From NCBI GenBank assembly GCA_001632435.1, contig KV423935.1, positions 186,001 through 250,000 of the forward strand: DNA of 64,000 nt. Reading direction: 5' to 3'. The notes beneath the pieces were generated by a model that was given only the letters and a program-made list of their open reading frames with translations, was not told where the DNA came from and ran no database searches. The stretch's first letter is position 1; the number at the start of each line of letters is the position of its first letter. Source of the DNA: Calocera cornea HHB12733 (Eukaryota; Basidiomycota; Dacrymycetes; Dacrymycetales; Dacrymycetaceae). Made by a program: the position numbers and the translations under genes. Shown in pieces: positions 1-12,215 of the stretch.

Positions 1-165
1 GGCGAGTGGGTGGGCCGCCTGTTGTCGACCGACCACCACCGACTTCGACCCTCAGGGTTACAGCCAGAGATTTGAGTGGCGATTAACTCCGAGTCAGGGC
101 GTGGTCCGAGTCGAACGTAAGTTACAATTCTCCCGCCACCGGGTCGTGCGAGCGCTCCTTAACTT

Positions 166-2611
166 ATGCTTTCTCGCTGCTACTCCCGCGCTGGCGCCCA
201 TCTTTCTTTCCGAATCTCTCGCTCGATGTCCATCAGATCTCTACCACCAGATCGCATCCTGGTCAGTGATCTATACGTGCAGACAACATCAGGATCGTCC
301 CTCTGGCCACGGCCGGACGCGGAGCAACGCAAGCAGCCCGTGTCCATCTCCATCTCAGTGCCCCTCTCCCTCAGCTCTGCTGGCAGCGCCGACACTCTTG
401 CAGACTCGATCAGCTACGGTACCATATGCAAAGCGGTGGAGCGGATAGCGGGGCAGGACAGCGCCTTTGGTAGCGCGGAGGACCTCGCAGAGGGGATCGC
501 AGAGGGGTGCCTGGGCGAGTTCGGGAGCTTGAGCGAGATCAACGTGCGTGTACGCAAGCCTCGGGCATTACTCCAAGCCAAGTCAGCCGGCGTGGATATC
601 ACACGTCACCGTCATCCGAGTGACGTCTCCGGGAAGGAAGACAAGTATTTCTTGGAGGATCTTGCCCTGAGCACTATCATTGGTATCAACCCATGGGAGC
701 GGCTGGAGAAGCAAATGGTGCATTTCGACGTCCATCTCTTCAAGCCCGCACGATCACGGGGTCTCAAGCTTCCCGAGTTCGACTTCCGTACGCTAGCTAC
801 CCGCGTGTCCGATGTGCGTCCTCTCGGGCATTGTTACGAGCATACATTCAATGAATCCGTTTTCAAAGCATGTTCTCCAATCCGCATACCAAACTGTCGA
901 GTCAATAGTGACTGCGGTCGCACAAGTGTCGCTCTCGTGCGATGAAGAGGCGAGGGCTGTCACCGTCAAGGTGGCCAAACCCAGTGCACTCATGTTTGCT
1001 GGCGCGGCAGAGGTCGAGATCACCCGGACACCAGCCGACTTTGCGATCGCGCCTATAGATCTGACCACGCTTGGCCAACCCAACGACAAACACAGGGCAG
1101 TCATCGCCCTGGGCTCCAACCTGGGGGATCGAGTGACAAATATCGAACGAGCTCTGAAGCAACTGGAAGCTGTTGAGGTACGAGTTGTCGATACCAGTTT
1201 CATGTACGAGACGGCTGCGATGTACGTGGAAGATCAGCCCAACTTCCTCAATGCCGCTTGTGTGGTAAGTCCAGTGGTATGTGCATATATCGCACATTAC
1301 TTAGGCTTCGGCAGATTGAGACCGATCTGGAGGCGGGACCTCTTCTCCAGCTTCTGAAAAAAGTCGAAGAGACCATCGGTCGGACCAAGACTTTCACCAA
1401 TGGCCCCCGTGTGGTCGATCTGGACATCATATTCTTCGACAACCTCAATACGCGAATACTGGCATCCGACAACAGCGGGTTTGAGCTCATCATCCCTCAT
1501 CCGAGAGTACAGGAACGCGAGTTCGTGCTGCGGCCCTTGGCAGAGTAAGTAATACGCGCCAACCCTGCTGATGCCTGCTCAATACCTCACTAGCATCGTT
1601 CCCAACCTTGTACATGCCGGAACAGGGCAATCGGTCAGCACCCTCTTACGATCTCTCGTACCCGGAGCTTCGTCGATGTACCGGGCCCTCGCCTTCCCTG
1701 CCTCAGCAAAGACGCCTCCCTGCACATGGCCGTGGTCGTCCCGCACCTACATCATGTCCATCATCAACTCCACCCCTGATTCTTTCTCCGACGGCGGAGT
1801 GCACTTCGTCAGCGCGTCTAGCGAGCAGTTTGAGCAACGGCTAGACAGCGTACTCAGCCGCCTGCACAAGGCGGTTGATGATGGTGCTGACATCCTCGAT
1901 ATCGGTGGATATTCTACACGTCCTGGTGCCGCCGAGGTGGAGGAGGAAGAGGAGCTGGCACGAGTGGTTCCCCTCATCCAGCAATTCCGGGCCAGCGGCA
2001 TAAACACACTCATATCGGTGGACACGTTCCGTGCATCCGTAGCGCGAGCAGCTGTGGAAGCGGGTGCAAACTGCATCAACGATGTATATGCGTTCTCGCG
2101 CGATCCCAAGATGGTCACCGCCGCGCATGACCTTGCTGTACCGGTGGTGATGATGCACTCGCGTGGTGATGCGGGCAAGGAGAAGGATTATTCGGCATAT
2201 GGGGGTGCGATGGAAGGCGTGCGCGCCGAGCTAGGGGAGAAGGTCGCTCGTGCGTTGCAAGCGGGAGTGAGGCGATGGAACATCATCGCCGATCCCGGCG
2301 TTGGGTTCTCCAAGACGGTCGAGGGGAACTTGACGTTGTTGCGCGACCTGCGGGACTTCACGGCGCCGACTGATGGGCCTGGGAAGGCGAAGCATCCGCT
2401 TGATCGCCTGCCCATTCTTGTCGGCGCGTCCAGGAAGAGCTTTTTGGGCAAGCTTACGGCTGTGAAGGAGGCGAGTGACCGGCTTATGCCCACTGCGGTG
2501 GCATGCGCCGCTGCGATACAGGGAGGGGCAGATATCATTAGGGTGCATGATACGAAGGAGATGAGAGATGTGGCCAAGATGTCGGATGCGCTGTGGAGGG
2601 GAAGACCTTAA
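166..2611 (+). CDS. FOL1: Trifunctional folate synthesis protein (DHNA / HPPK / DHPS)
   Basis: It makes dihydropteroate from dihydroneopterin: aldolase (DHNA), pyrophosphokinase (HPPK) and dihydropteroate synthase (DHPS) steps in one chain. Exons 166-813, 869-1264, 1315-1544 and 1594-2611 join in frame to 763 residues. Order seen: two DHNA-like modules (one in exon 1, a second starting HVLQSAYQTVE), HPPK (ALGSNLGDR, then GPRVVDLDIIFFD), then DHPS (SIINSTPDSFSDGG, DIGGYSTRPGA, DPGVGFSKT, GASRKSFLG). All three domains look complete. Introns are 49-55 nt. The start is ambiguous: Met at 166 adds a short Arg/Ser-rich leader that could be a mitochondrial presequence (yeast Fol1 is mitochondrial), while Met at 226 gives 743 residues. 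DHPS is the sulfonamide target. The family call is firm; only the start is uncertain. Confidence 0.95.
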
Positions 2612-2786
2612 TCATAATTAGACGCATTGTATCAATATACAAGTATAAGGAATCGGAATGGCCTTCTTGCAGCTTACAGTTGGTGGATACGTTCTCCTAC
2701 GTGGCAAGATGTCAGGCCAGACAGGCCTAGTGTACATATGTGTATGAGGCAACCAGGATGTACTCCATGTCTACAGATTGCTTGCT

Positions 2787-3618
2787 CTATCCCTCAATCT
2801 TCAACCCAGGAGGTGGGAACTGGGGATTACATATTAAGAAGCCTCCATCTACACCCATTATCAGATTGAATGCTTGAAACAGAGATGATGCACTCACCAA
2901 CAGGGAAGCTTGTGCCAGTGACATAGCTTGCCTCGTCTGAGCACAGCCAAGCAACAAGATTGGCAACCTCTTCCGGAGCGCCCGGCCTCGCAATGGGCAG
3001 CTTGCTCCTCTTCCTCGTGTGCACATCTACACCATCCATGCCCGTCATGGGCGTAGCGATGTACCCTGGTGCAACGGCGCACACGCGTATGCCGTACTGG
3101 GCGAGGTCCATCGCCATAGCCTTCGTGAGCCCGCCGAGGCCATGCTTGCTCGGCACGTACGCGGTCGCAGCGACGCTCGGAGAGTGCTCATGCACACTGG
3201 TGATATTGATGATGACGCCGCCCTCGCCCTGTTTCACCATCTGCCGCGACGCGTGCTGGGAGAGGATGAATGGACCATCTAGGTTGATCGACAGCACCTT
3301 GCGCCATGTCTCCCAGGGCATGTCGAGCACAGTCCCGCGCACGCCGATACCCGCGCAGTTGACGAGCGCGTCGATCCGACCGAACGATTTGACAAAGTCG
3401 TCGATGACTGCTCCAGAAACCGGCGGATCAGTCAGATCCATATACCGGGACTCTGCTCGCCGGCCCAGCGCTTCCACCTCGACCACGACAGCCTTGCCTG
3501 CGTCTTCGGAGAGGTACCAGCATACGCCGACGTCCCATCCTTTCCTAGCGAGCGTGAGGGCGCATGCTTTGCCGATACCAGACTCGGAGCCGGTAACGAT
3601 CGCGACTCTGCCAGACAT
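2787..3618 (-). CDS. Short-chain dehydrogenase/reductase, classical SDR (copy 1 of a tandem pair)
   Basis: A classical SDR, probably an NAD(P)-dependent oxidoreductase of unknown substrate. Exons 3618-2898 and 2848-2787 join across a 49-nt intron to 260 residues. Seen: cofactor motif TGSESGIG near residue 10, NCAG in NNAG position, catalytic Ser in NITSVHEHS, and Y-x-x-x-K as YVPSKHGLGG. The C-terminus is the usual VDGGF block and is reached only through the second exon. The next gene (3892-4767) is a clear paralog on the same strand, and both keep the odd VHEHSP segment after the catalytic Ser. Glucose/ribitol-type or 3-ketoacyl-type reductase would fit, and sequence alone does not decide. 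The start at 3618 is the Met just before the Rossmann fold; an open frame runs further 5' but lacks SDR homology. Confidence 0.9.
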
Positions 3619-3891
3619 GAAGACGCCAAAGCGGGATAGGCGATTAGGATGGGCCGGACCTTCTCCGACTTTATAGGGGGGAAAGACCCTAACAAGCGTG
3701 ATGTCATGTAAAGCGCGTGTTGGTGGAGGAGGGGCTGCGAGGCTAGAGTGGAGGCCGAGCAAATACGAGGTCAAGCACCAAAACAACGAGATATCCTATG
3801 AACGAGACATACATTGCTTGATTTCATTTCTAGATGTTGAGTTGCTAGATACATATATAGGGTTAACACTGCTCGAGTAAGGCCGCAGTCC

Positions 3892-4767
3892 TCAATGGCC
3901 AGGCGGCTGAGCCAGAGCGTGGCCGCCTTCTTCGACCTGCAAGCCAGGCGGTGGGAACTGGGGGTTCGTGACGAGGAAGCCGCCGTCTAACATGGACGTA
4001 TCAGATACCCAGTGCCTGCGCTAGAAGGAATTGGACGAACCGACTGCAAAGGATGTTCCGGTGATGTAGGCAGCATCGTCGCTCGCCAGGAAGGCAACCA
4101 TCTTGGCGATCTCCCTAGGATGTCCAGGTCGCTGTGCCGGAAGTCCGCGAACGAGGTACTCGTACGACTTGTCCTCGTCCATGCCATTCGCAGCCGTAGC
4201 GATCATACCAGGGGCGACCGCCACGCACCGGATCCCGTACTTTGCCATGTCGACCGCGAGCGTCTTGGTGAGGCCGCCGAGCGCGTGCTTGGCGCTGTTG
4301 TATGCCATGCTGCGAGGGTGAGGCGAGTGCTCGTGCACGGAGGTGATGTTCACGATGACACCTGGGCGTTTATGGGCTACCCAGTACTTGCACGCGCGCT
4401 GGGAGAGGAGGAACGGCCCGTCGACGCAGATCGAGAACGTGCGGCGCCAGTCGTCCCAGTTGATCTCGAGGATCGTCCCTCTCTTGCCAACACCTGCGCA
4501 ATTGACGAGCAGGTCCAGCCCGCCGAATAACTCGATGAACTTGTCTACCACGCTCTCCGCGTCCGGCAGCACCGTCAGGTCGAGATGCAGCAGCTCGGTG
4601 CGCCGACCGAGCTCCTTGACCTTCTCGCACACCTTTGCCCCCTCCTCCTCAGACCCGAACCATGTCACACCGATGTCGTACCCGCGCTCAGCGAGCTCGT
4701 ACGCGATCTGCCTGCCGATGCCAGACTCGGCGCCCGTAACAATTGCGACTTTGGACGAAGACGGCAT
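3892..4767 (-). CDS. Short-chain dehydrogenase/reductase, classical SDR (copy 2 of a tandem pair)
   Basis: Paralog of the gene at 2787-3618. Exons 4767-4041 and 3986-3892 join across a 54-nt intron with a GTTCGT donor to 273 residues. Seen: TGAESGIG cofactor loop, NCAG, NITSVHEHSP with the catalytic Ser, YNSAKHALGG (Tyr and Lys), and VDGGFLVTNPQFPPPG at the C-terminus. Without splicing the frame stops early at GSSNSF and would lose the conserved GGF end, so the intron is well supported. It sits at the same place, inside the Asp codon of VDGG, as in copy 1, which points to tandem duplication. The Met at 4767 directly precedes the Rossmann fold. Substrate unknown. Confidence 0.9.
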
Positions 4768-5600
4768 GGGATGGATGCAGCGGCGTGAGGTCGTGAGAAT
4801 AACGCTGGGCAAGCTGGTAGGTGGTCGTAAATGGTTCAAGAGGCGACAGCAAAGCAGTTTATGAATAGGAGGCGACCGCCCAGTGCGGCTGATACGACGA
4901 GCGCGGACGACCGCCTGCGATGGGACGGCGCCCACACGGACGCTAGCCCGGCGAACCCGAAGGCCCGTGGTACTCCAACGAAAGTCGCGTGCTAGATCTC
5001 CTGACTCTTATCCAGCACCCTTTGCGAAGTTGACCTTGCATATGGCCTCACCATCTTCTGATAGATAGCGAGGGGTTCACCCGCTCAGGAAAGATAATAT
5101 GATATAAAGGAATATTATTTTTTAGGTTACATTGTTGGGGCAACTACATAGGGCAAATGCATGAGATTGTAACAGGGAATTACAACCCCAAAATACCTTG
5201 TTGAAAATTGAGGATACATGTTTGCAGAAGATCTGAACAACGCACATCAGGCTGCAAGACACTAAGCAAAAACGACGAAGCACAGCACAGGAAGGGAATC
5301 ATGAAGCGGTTAGCATCCTTGCTTGCTAAAAGAAAGTAGGCTCCAAAGGAAGGAAGCAAGGGAAGGGAAGCGCCAATGCAAGATATGCGAAAGAGGATGC
5401 ATAAAGACATACTTTGTTGCAGAAATCGGATCTCCTGCAAACCGAGGAAAACCGAAATGACATTCGAAATGCATGGTCCGATATACTCCTCTACTTCAAC
5501 CAAACCAAATGCCCAAGGCGTTTGGGAGCGATCCCAAGCGTCCGACCGCCTTCTGCGGAACCGCCGAACGTTCATCGATCAGTCGAAAACGTGTTGAATA
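4768..5600. other. Intergenic: SDR copy 2 promoter and RNase III downstream region
   Basis: About 830 bp between the start of the SDR on its right-hand side and the 3' end of the RNase III gene. The right half (about 5090-5450) is visibly more AT-rich than the flanking genes. The open frames here have no recognisable domain, and I see no RNA gene or repeat. Confidence 0.5.
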
Positions 5601-7028
5601 TTAGATCAGGTTGATATACAGAAGTCGTCTTGGGTGGAACGGATGGACTATTTTTACTTTGTGTACTATCAGCCCAACATATCCTGGTGCGCGGAGAAAG
5701 CGCAGTCCTCTTACAGCATATTTGAGATACGCAATCGCCTGTCTCGCCGCCTCGTTCTTCGCGGCCTTCTTCGTAGGTGCCTGCGCTCGGCCGACACACT
5801 CATCCATACCGGCATCGTTCTTGATCCACGCCTCGACCGCCCAAAGCGGAGTCGTCTTGTTGCCGCCTCGCTCATCGAACGTCCAGTCGATCGTTTTCCC
5901 GCGCTGAATCAGGCACTGATTCAGGAAAGAAAGCTGGCCCGATTCAGTCTTCGGAGCCGGAAAGCGATACGGGGAGGGTGGCGCAGATACGATAGTCGGA
6001 GCCCGGATGGCAGAGTACGGGCTGATTGGCACTGCAGCGGTGGCCGGAGCCAATGTGGGTGTGGACATGGTAAGTGGCAAGATTGGACGGGCTTCGTGTA
6101 GCGCGGTGGCGACCATAACTGGCTCCTGAGAGGTTCCAGCAAGCGAGTCTCCGGGCGACTTGCTTGATGTAACCCCCTCAGGAGCCGGTGAAGGGACGTC
6201 ACCGAGGACCGAAACCGAGTGATCTGCCCATTCCTGCTCGTACGCTTGCCGCACCACGGGCGTGAACAGCTCTTTCAGCCACTTGTATACCGGCGGCAGC
6301 GAGTACTCTGAGTCCTTGAAGACGCCGCCGACGTAGGCCTCGAACAGATCACCCTAACGCGTAGGGGAATTAGACTGCTGACGTTTCCTCGTAAAGCATT
6401 ATGACTTACCCGGACTGCAATTGACTGTTTGAGTTGCCTCTCTTGCGCATGCGATACCCCAAGCTTCTCGTGCAGCCCATAGGCCGCCGTATGTTTCGCA
6501 AGCGCGACGTTACTGACAACGCGTGTTCTGACTTTCTGCTCGATCATCATCGTTAGCAGGTCGGATTGTGGAAAAGCCACTGACGTACGCTAGCTGGACC
6601 AACTCGCAAGGTAGGATATAGGTCCCTGATGAGCATTGTTGCACAGAGCTGAACGACTGCATCCCCGAGATGCTCAAGGCGTTCATTGTCGCGAAACAGA
6701 TCATTGGGCGAATCCTGAAAAAGCGTGGATGGTCGAGCGAGAACAGATCGATGCATGAAGACCTGTCGGCGATGTGAGGACAATTCGCTTGGTAGAGCAG
6801 AGTGCTGCGCACCTCTAACAGAATATCTCGGGACTGGATCTCGGGCAAAGGAGGTAGCTTCGGTGCTTGCTCCTCGGTTTCGCCAGCGCTCTTCTCGGCG
6901 AAGCTCCTGTATGAATGCGGTCAGTCGACAAGCTCCATTAGCACACGGAACACACACATTGATGCCACACTGTCGCTCAGGCTGCTTGAGTCGCCATGGT
7001 CGCTCCTGGGGTCGTCGCCGGTGCCCAT
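5601..7028 (-). CDS. Ribonuclease III, single RNase III domain plus dsRNA-binding domain
   Basis: Cleaves double-stranded RNA, as Rnt1/Pac1-type enzymes do in rRNA, snRNA and snoRNA processing. The model starts MGTGDDPRSDHG at 7028 and is pieced together through several short introns. The RNase III signature ERLEHLGDAVV is clear (about 6690-6660). It is followed by QKVRTRVVSNVALAKHTAAYGLHEKLG and, after an intron near 6400-6360, GDLFEAYVGGVFKDS, which supplies the second acidic cluster (GDxFEA). The C-terminal dsRBD has the A-x-x-x-KKAAKNEAARQA helix. A low-complexity Pro/Ala/Thr linker separates the two domains. The last exon may end sooner: a GTAAGA donor lies after the dsRBD, and splicing there would place the stop near 5650 rather than 5601. 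There is no helicase or PAZ domain, so it is not Dicer. Confidence 0.85.
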
Positions 7029-7392
7029 GCGGGCACGCTCAGATTGAACAATTCCGCCTCTTCAGAGAGTTACGAGAGATCGGGAGGTGATATACACGTG
7101 TCAAGAATACCGCTGCAGAGTGTACAGCACGGGGGTGGGTATATGTATGAGGGGGGGCAGGAAGAAGTCATTGCGGTACTCCTGACTGTGCGCTTGTGAG
7201 GTCGTGTGCTGGCGTGGCGGTGAGTGAAGCTTCCATTCCCGGCGGACGGCAGGCGCTTCATGGACCGCCGCGATACCCGAGCACGCAAATAACCACTGCA
7301 TTTCAACACTCCGGAAATAACTGACAGCTTTTATTCATCACATCAAGTAGTTCAAGATCAAGATCCTCCGTCCGGAAATCCAACCCAGTTCT

Positions 7393-9293
7393 TTACATCA
7401 CGTCGATCAACTGGACATTCGGAGTGATGTAAGGCGACTTCGTCTCACGGAACTGTACGGAGCCGAATAAGGGATCAACCGATAGGTCCAATGGTACAGA
7501 CTTACGTGAGTAGCAGCTTCGTAAGCGCAGGCATACTTGACGAGAATCTCCTCGCTGAACTTCCTCCCGTAGAAAGACAGTCCGTACGGGAAGCCGGGCG
7601 CCAGCGACGTCAAGGTACCGCGGGTGTTGACGGTCACATTGGTGCCCTGGGGATAGTACCCGTTCGGGACGGTGACGATGGGGTAGCCTGAAACAGCGGT
7701 CAATAAATGACATGATCCATCAACATGCAGGAAGACGAACCGGCGATCGCAGCAAATCCTGGGGACAGGCTGCTGGGAATGATGAGCGCATCCAGGCCGT
7801 AGTTGTCCAGCGAGCCGAGGATGGTCGCCTCTTCACCGAGGTACCGATCAGCCTGCACGGCGGCCCAGTACTCCGCCGAGCCGATTTCCCACGTAAGGTT
7901 CATCGAGCCGATCCACCTGTCGACATTACGATCGGGATAGTCCTCCGCCGGGTAAGTCTCTGTGAAGTTGATGAGCTGTGCCAGGCTGCTGATGTTGGTC
8001 GGGTTGACGACCATCTGCTTAAAGTAGTCCGCAACATCGTACTTGAAGTCGGCATACAGGACGTTCGTGGTGTTGCTGCTGGCGCGATATTCCGCCAGAT
8101 TGGGGAAATCAGCGCTCTCGGTGATAACGGCCCCGAGGCTCTTGAGGATCTCGATGGACTGGTTGAACTTGACGAGCTCGGGGCCGTTGGTCGCGCTGGC
8201 AGTGATGGCATTGCGAGGGATGCCGATCTTGGCACCCTTGAGGCCATCAGAGGCAATGCACGCAGCCGCATAGTCAGGAATGGTGTCCCACGGGATGGCC
8301 GAGGTGTAGTTGTCGTACTGGTCCTTGCCAGCGATTACAGACAGAACGTACGCAGCATCCTTCATCGAGCGTGTCATCGGGCCGATGGTGTCCTGGGTCT
8401 GGGAGATGGGCACGACAAGAGCACGGGAGGTCAGTCCGACGGTGGGCTTGATGCCCGTCAGGCTGTTCCTCTGCGAGGGGCCGATGATGGAGCCGGAGGT
8501 CTCGGTGCCGATGACAGCTGCGGCGAGGCCGATGGAGGAGCAGACGCCGCTGCCGCTGGAAGAACCGGAAGGATCCTGCATCGGGTAGTATGCACCTACT
8601 CCAGCATGAGAACGACAGTGAAACAGGTTGGAAAATCACGGACCCATGGTCTGACCACCACGGGAAGTCCACCCGTTGGTGCTGTTGGAAGACCTGTAGT
8701 TGGCCCACTGGCTCAGGTTCGCCTTGGCGAGGATGATCGCGCCGGCTTTCTTGAGCTTCGCGGCCGTGGTGGAGTCGCGAGGGGGGATGGACCCGAGGAG
8801 GGCGAACGAGCCAGCCGTGGTGTTCATCTTGTCGAGCGTGGCGATGTTGTCCTTGACGATGATGGGGATGCCGTGCAGCGGGCTGCGGGGGATGAGCCGG
8901 TGCGCGCCTGTGAGATGGGCAAAAGCATGGTACGCACCCACGGACAGTGCCGTTCTTCCGCTCCGCATCGAGCGAGGCGGCGATGGCGACCGCATCCGGG
9001 TTGGTCTCGATGACCGCATGAAGCACGGGGTTGACCTCGGCAATGCGAGCGAGGTAAGCCTTAGTCAGGTCCACGGCGCTGAACGTGCCCTCGCTCATGC
9101 CGGACTGCACTGCAGGACCGGTCAAGCCGGGTCAGCCCCAACCGCCACAGGAAAGAGGCTCACAGTCATCGATCGACGCGTACAGGAGGTCGATCAGCGG
9201 CTTGCCGTTCTTGGGGGACGTGCCGACCCAGTGGTTCGCCTGCGCGAGCCCGACAGCCGCGGCGAGGAGGAAGGCGAGGCGCGTGAGGTGCAT
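7393..9293 (-). CDS. Secreted amidase (amidase-signature family)
   Basis: Hydrolyses amides with a Ser-cisSer-Lys triad. The N-terminus [19 protein letters not shown] is a good signal peptide. After the first intron the chain continues [23 protein letters not shown]. Seen: the catalytic Lys in [12 protein letters not shown], the cis-Ser region [10 protein letters not shown], and the nucleophile Ser in GTETSGSI. Downstream are [20 protein letters not shown] and the C-terminal [12 protein letters not shown] block. The last junction joins EAATH to [11 protein letters not shown], ending at 7393. There are several N-glycosylation sequons. Similar secreted fungal amidases are often annotated as glutamyl-tRNA amidotransferase A-like, but the signal peptide argues against that role. 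The physiological substrate is unknown. Confidence 0.88.
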
Positions 9294-10165
9294 GCTGACT
9301 TTTCCCACAGTCTGTGTTGGGTGCGCCGGCGGTCAGTGTGAGTGGACGGAGGAGTGCCGTTCTCCGGCACGGAGGGGAGCGTAGTCTCACGGGCAATTTA
9401 TACCCTGCAGCGCGCAGCAGCGCACAGAGCACGGAGCAGCCAAGGACGCCGCTGCTGAGGCGCAACAACGCAAGCAGGGGGCGAGCGCGAGCGGCTGGAG
9501 AGCGAGCACAGGACAGGACGGGTTGGTTAGCTGAACACTGTCAATTCCCGAGCAGGGCGCGCAGGGCCGAACCTCCCAAACACCACTGCAGCATCCCCCT
9601 CGCCCGATAAGGCATTCGCAGCGCGACTGGCTCGCGCTCGTGCTTATCAGTTATCATCCTGCGCCCGGGGGTTGTTGAGTGCAAGTGCCCAGAGCAAGGG
9701 AGCGGAGGAGTGAGTGCCCAGCCGGCTGGGCGTCTTGCAGTTGTGTACTAGTAACTCAGTAACTACTCGCGTTGGAGGAGCAGCGCGGAGGCTTTTCATC
9801 ACCTCGGCCTCGGGGATGCGATGAGGGCGCCAAGCCCGCGGCGGGTTCCTGGCCTCGGGAAGGAACAGCTATCGCTGCACATTAGACGAATGGGCATTGT
9901 CAACCGGCCCGCGGGGGCATCCAGAACTAGAGCAAACAAACAATCGTGCCGAGATCATGGTACAGTAATACGAGGCGATGTGCCGCAGTAATAATATGAT
10001 GCCGCGGTAGGCGCCTGCCGACGTGGGCGTCGGAACAGTGACGAGAATGCCGAAACATCCGGTACCAGTCCAACCCAATCCAATCCAACCCCATCCTCCT
10101 CCCGCCGCTGCCCCGGCCGGCCTCAGTGTGCCCAAGTGACAGGCGACAGGCGACAGCCGACAGCA
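9294..10165. other. Intergenic between amidase start and CLN3 3' end
   Basis: About 870 bp holding the amidase promoter. It contains C-rich and CCAAT/CCAAC-like tracts (around 10070-10100), but I see no convincing gene, RNA or transposon feature. Confidence 0.5.
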
Positions 10166-11919
10166 CTACAGCGTCTTACAGATCATCTTCCCCCTGCGCG
10201 CCTGGGCGTCACACAGCAGCACCTCTGCGGGCATGGCCAGGAGGCTCGCGAGCAGTATCCCGCTCGTGTCGCCGAAGCCGATGCTGCCTATCCTGAACTC
10301 TCGTTCCTGTTTCCTGCGCTCTGGGTCTGGCTGGTGGGGGGTTGGGAGTTAGTGTGTGTTGGTTTGTGCGTGGGGGGACGCACGTGCGGGCCCGGGGTGG
10401 TGGAGATGGAGGATTCCTGCGAGACGTGGTAGAAGGCGTTGACGTACGCCAGCCCGCCGCACGTTCCTTCCAGGGCGATGAGGGCGAAGACGAGGGGCAC
10501 GGCTGCGAGCGAGGCTGGGTCGCTCGAGAGGAGGCCGTGGAAGGACTCGTATGCCAGGAGGAGGAGGATGAGTGCCTGGAGGAAGGAGGGGAGGGCGAGG
10601 AGGCGGGCTGGGAGGGGCGGGAGGCCCAGGGAGAGCGTGGAGCGGGAGAGGAAGACGAAGGTTTGGTAGACGAGCTGCGGATGGCGCACCGCCGCCGTCG
10701 CCGTCGGTAAGGACCGGCGCGGTTGGTGGGTTATGGGGAAAGGGTGCGTACCTGCCAGAGAGGGTAGTAGTCCCGCACGGAGTTGATGATCCGCGCCAGG
10801 ACCGGGTGCGCCTCCGCCGTCGGCACGGGGTAGACGAGCGTGGGCCCGATCCCCTGGTTGATAGTGTACTCGAACGTGTACACGCAGACTGCACCCGCCA
10901 CCACCAATCATCTCAGCCCCGCTGGTGTAGGAGGAGGGAAGGGAAGGGAAGGGAGGCGGCTCACACAAGGGGAGGATGTAGCGCAGCAGCAGCGGGCGCA
11001 CCAGGGTCCACTTGTCCGCCCCGCTCAGCGAGGAGCTGACCACTTTGCTCTCGAGCCCGGACGCTTCCGCCCCGGTGTCTTCGGCTTCCTCTGAGGAGGT
11101 GGGGAGGGGCGCGTAGGAGGGGGGGTTGTGCGAGGGGGGGAAGGAGCTGGGGGCGGGGAGGAGCACGTGGTACGTCAGGGGTATCGTGAATGGGAGGACC
11201 TGGGGGAGGGGATAGGATGATGATGTATCAGCGCTCGCTGGCCGGGGTAACGGGGCCCAGGAAGAGGAGGGCGAATAGGGAGACGAATAGGGAGAGGGAG
11301 AGGGGCGCACAGAAGAGATGCCCACGCCCGTCGTGACGCCCAGTCCCCTGAGGACCCACCAGAGCCCGGCGCCGACGAGCCCCGCGGCGCCCGTCCCGCT
11401 CGCGAAGTAGCCCAGGCCGCGGCGGTCGTCCCCGGAGGCGTTGTAGAGTGTGCTGAGCTGAAGCCAGGTGAGCTCGCCCAGGCCTGAGGAGAAGGAGGCG
11501 AGGGAGATGCCGAGGAGGCGCAGGGTGAGGCTGGGGGACGCGGCGACGATCTAGGCGTGCACGGGTAGGGGTTAGGGTGTGCGTGAGAGGGTGTGAATGT
11601 GAAAGGAAGGGAAGGGAAGGGGAGGACGAACGATCATGCCTGCGAAGCTGAGGAGGGTGCACGCCCACACGCGCTGTGCGTAGCGTATGCGGCCCTTGAG
11701 CGCGTACGGCCAGACGACCTTTGAGACCATGGCGGGGGCGATGTTTGCGAATGCGATTATGCCCTTTGGGGTGCTGGGCGGGACAAGGTCGAGTGCTGCG
11801 GAGAGGATGATGACGTAGAGGACGTTGTTGATGAGGCCGAATGTCCAGAAGGAGAGGGAGAGGCGGGGGCGGGCGTAGGGCGATGGGGAGCCCTGCGGTA
11901 TTCGTGCGTCGGAGGCCAT
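10166..11919 (-). CDS. BTN1: CLN3/Btn1 (battenin) family lysosomal/vacuolar membrane protein
   Basis: Battenin homolog, a multi-pass vacuolar/lysosomal membrane protein (yeast Btn1, human CLN3) linked to vacuolar pH and amino-acid homeostasis. Exon 1 (start 11919) encodes SFWTFGLINNVLYVIILSAA and the STPKGIIAFANIAPAMVSKV block, both hallmarks of the family. The second block is ASFSSGLGELTWLQLSTLY and GYFASGTGAAGLVGAGLWW. Later exons give YTINQGIGPTLVYP and LEGTCGGLAYVNAFY. The terminal exon encodes FRIGSIGFGDTSGILLASLLAMP and stops at 10166. The middle loop is long, Ser/Pro-rich and hydrophilic. The gene lies 296 bp from, and divergent to, the DEAD-box helicase gene. Exact exon edges in the loop region are uncertain. 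Confidence 0.87.
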
Positions 11920-12215
11920 TGGGCGGAGAGGGTAAGTGGGTGAGAGGGACGTGGTCGTCGTCGTTCAGTGCCGTCAGTGTGCTCCTGATCCCCTGCAGTC
12001 CAAGTCCGAGTCCAAGTAACAGATAGCCGATAAAGGGGATCGGTCCCGGCCTGGGAACACGCTGCACTTGCCAAACGAGGAGAGGCGGGCCATCGCCGCA
12101 GTCCCGACGCGGCCGCGACGCGGGACTCGGAAACGCGGAGCCGAGCACAGCCCCTGGGCAGGCAGCGTAGGGAATTTTGTCGCCCTCTTCGCCGCTCCCT
12201 AGGGGATCATACACC

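Noticed and set aside
5601..7028. Dicer-like protein
   Set aside because: Only one RNase III domain plus one dsRBD; no helicase, PAZ or second RNase III domain.
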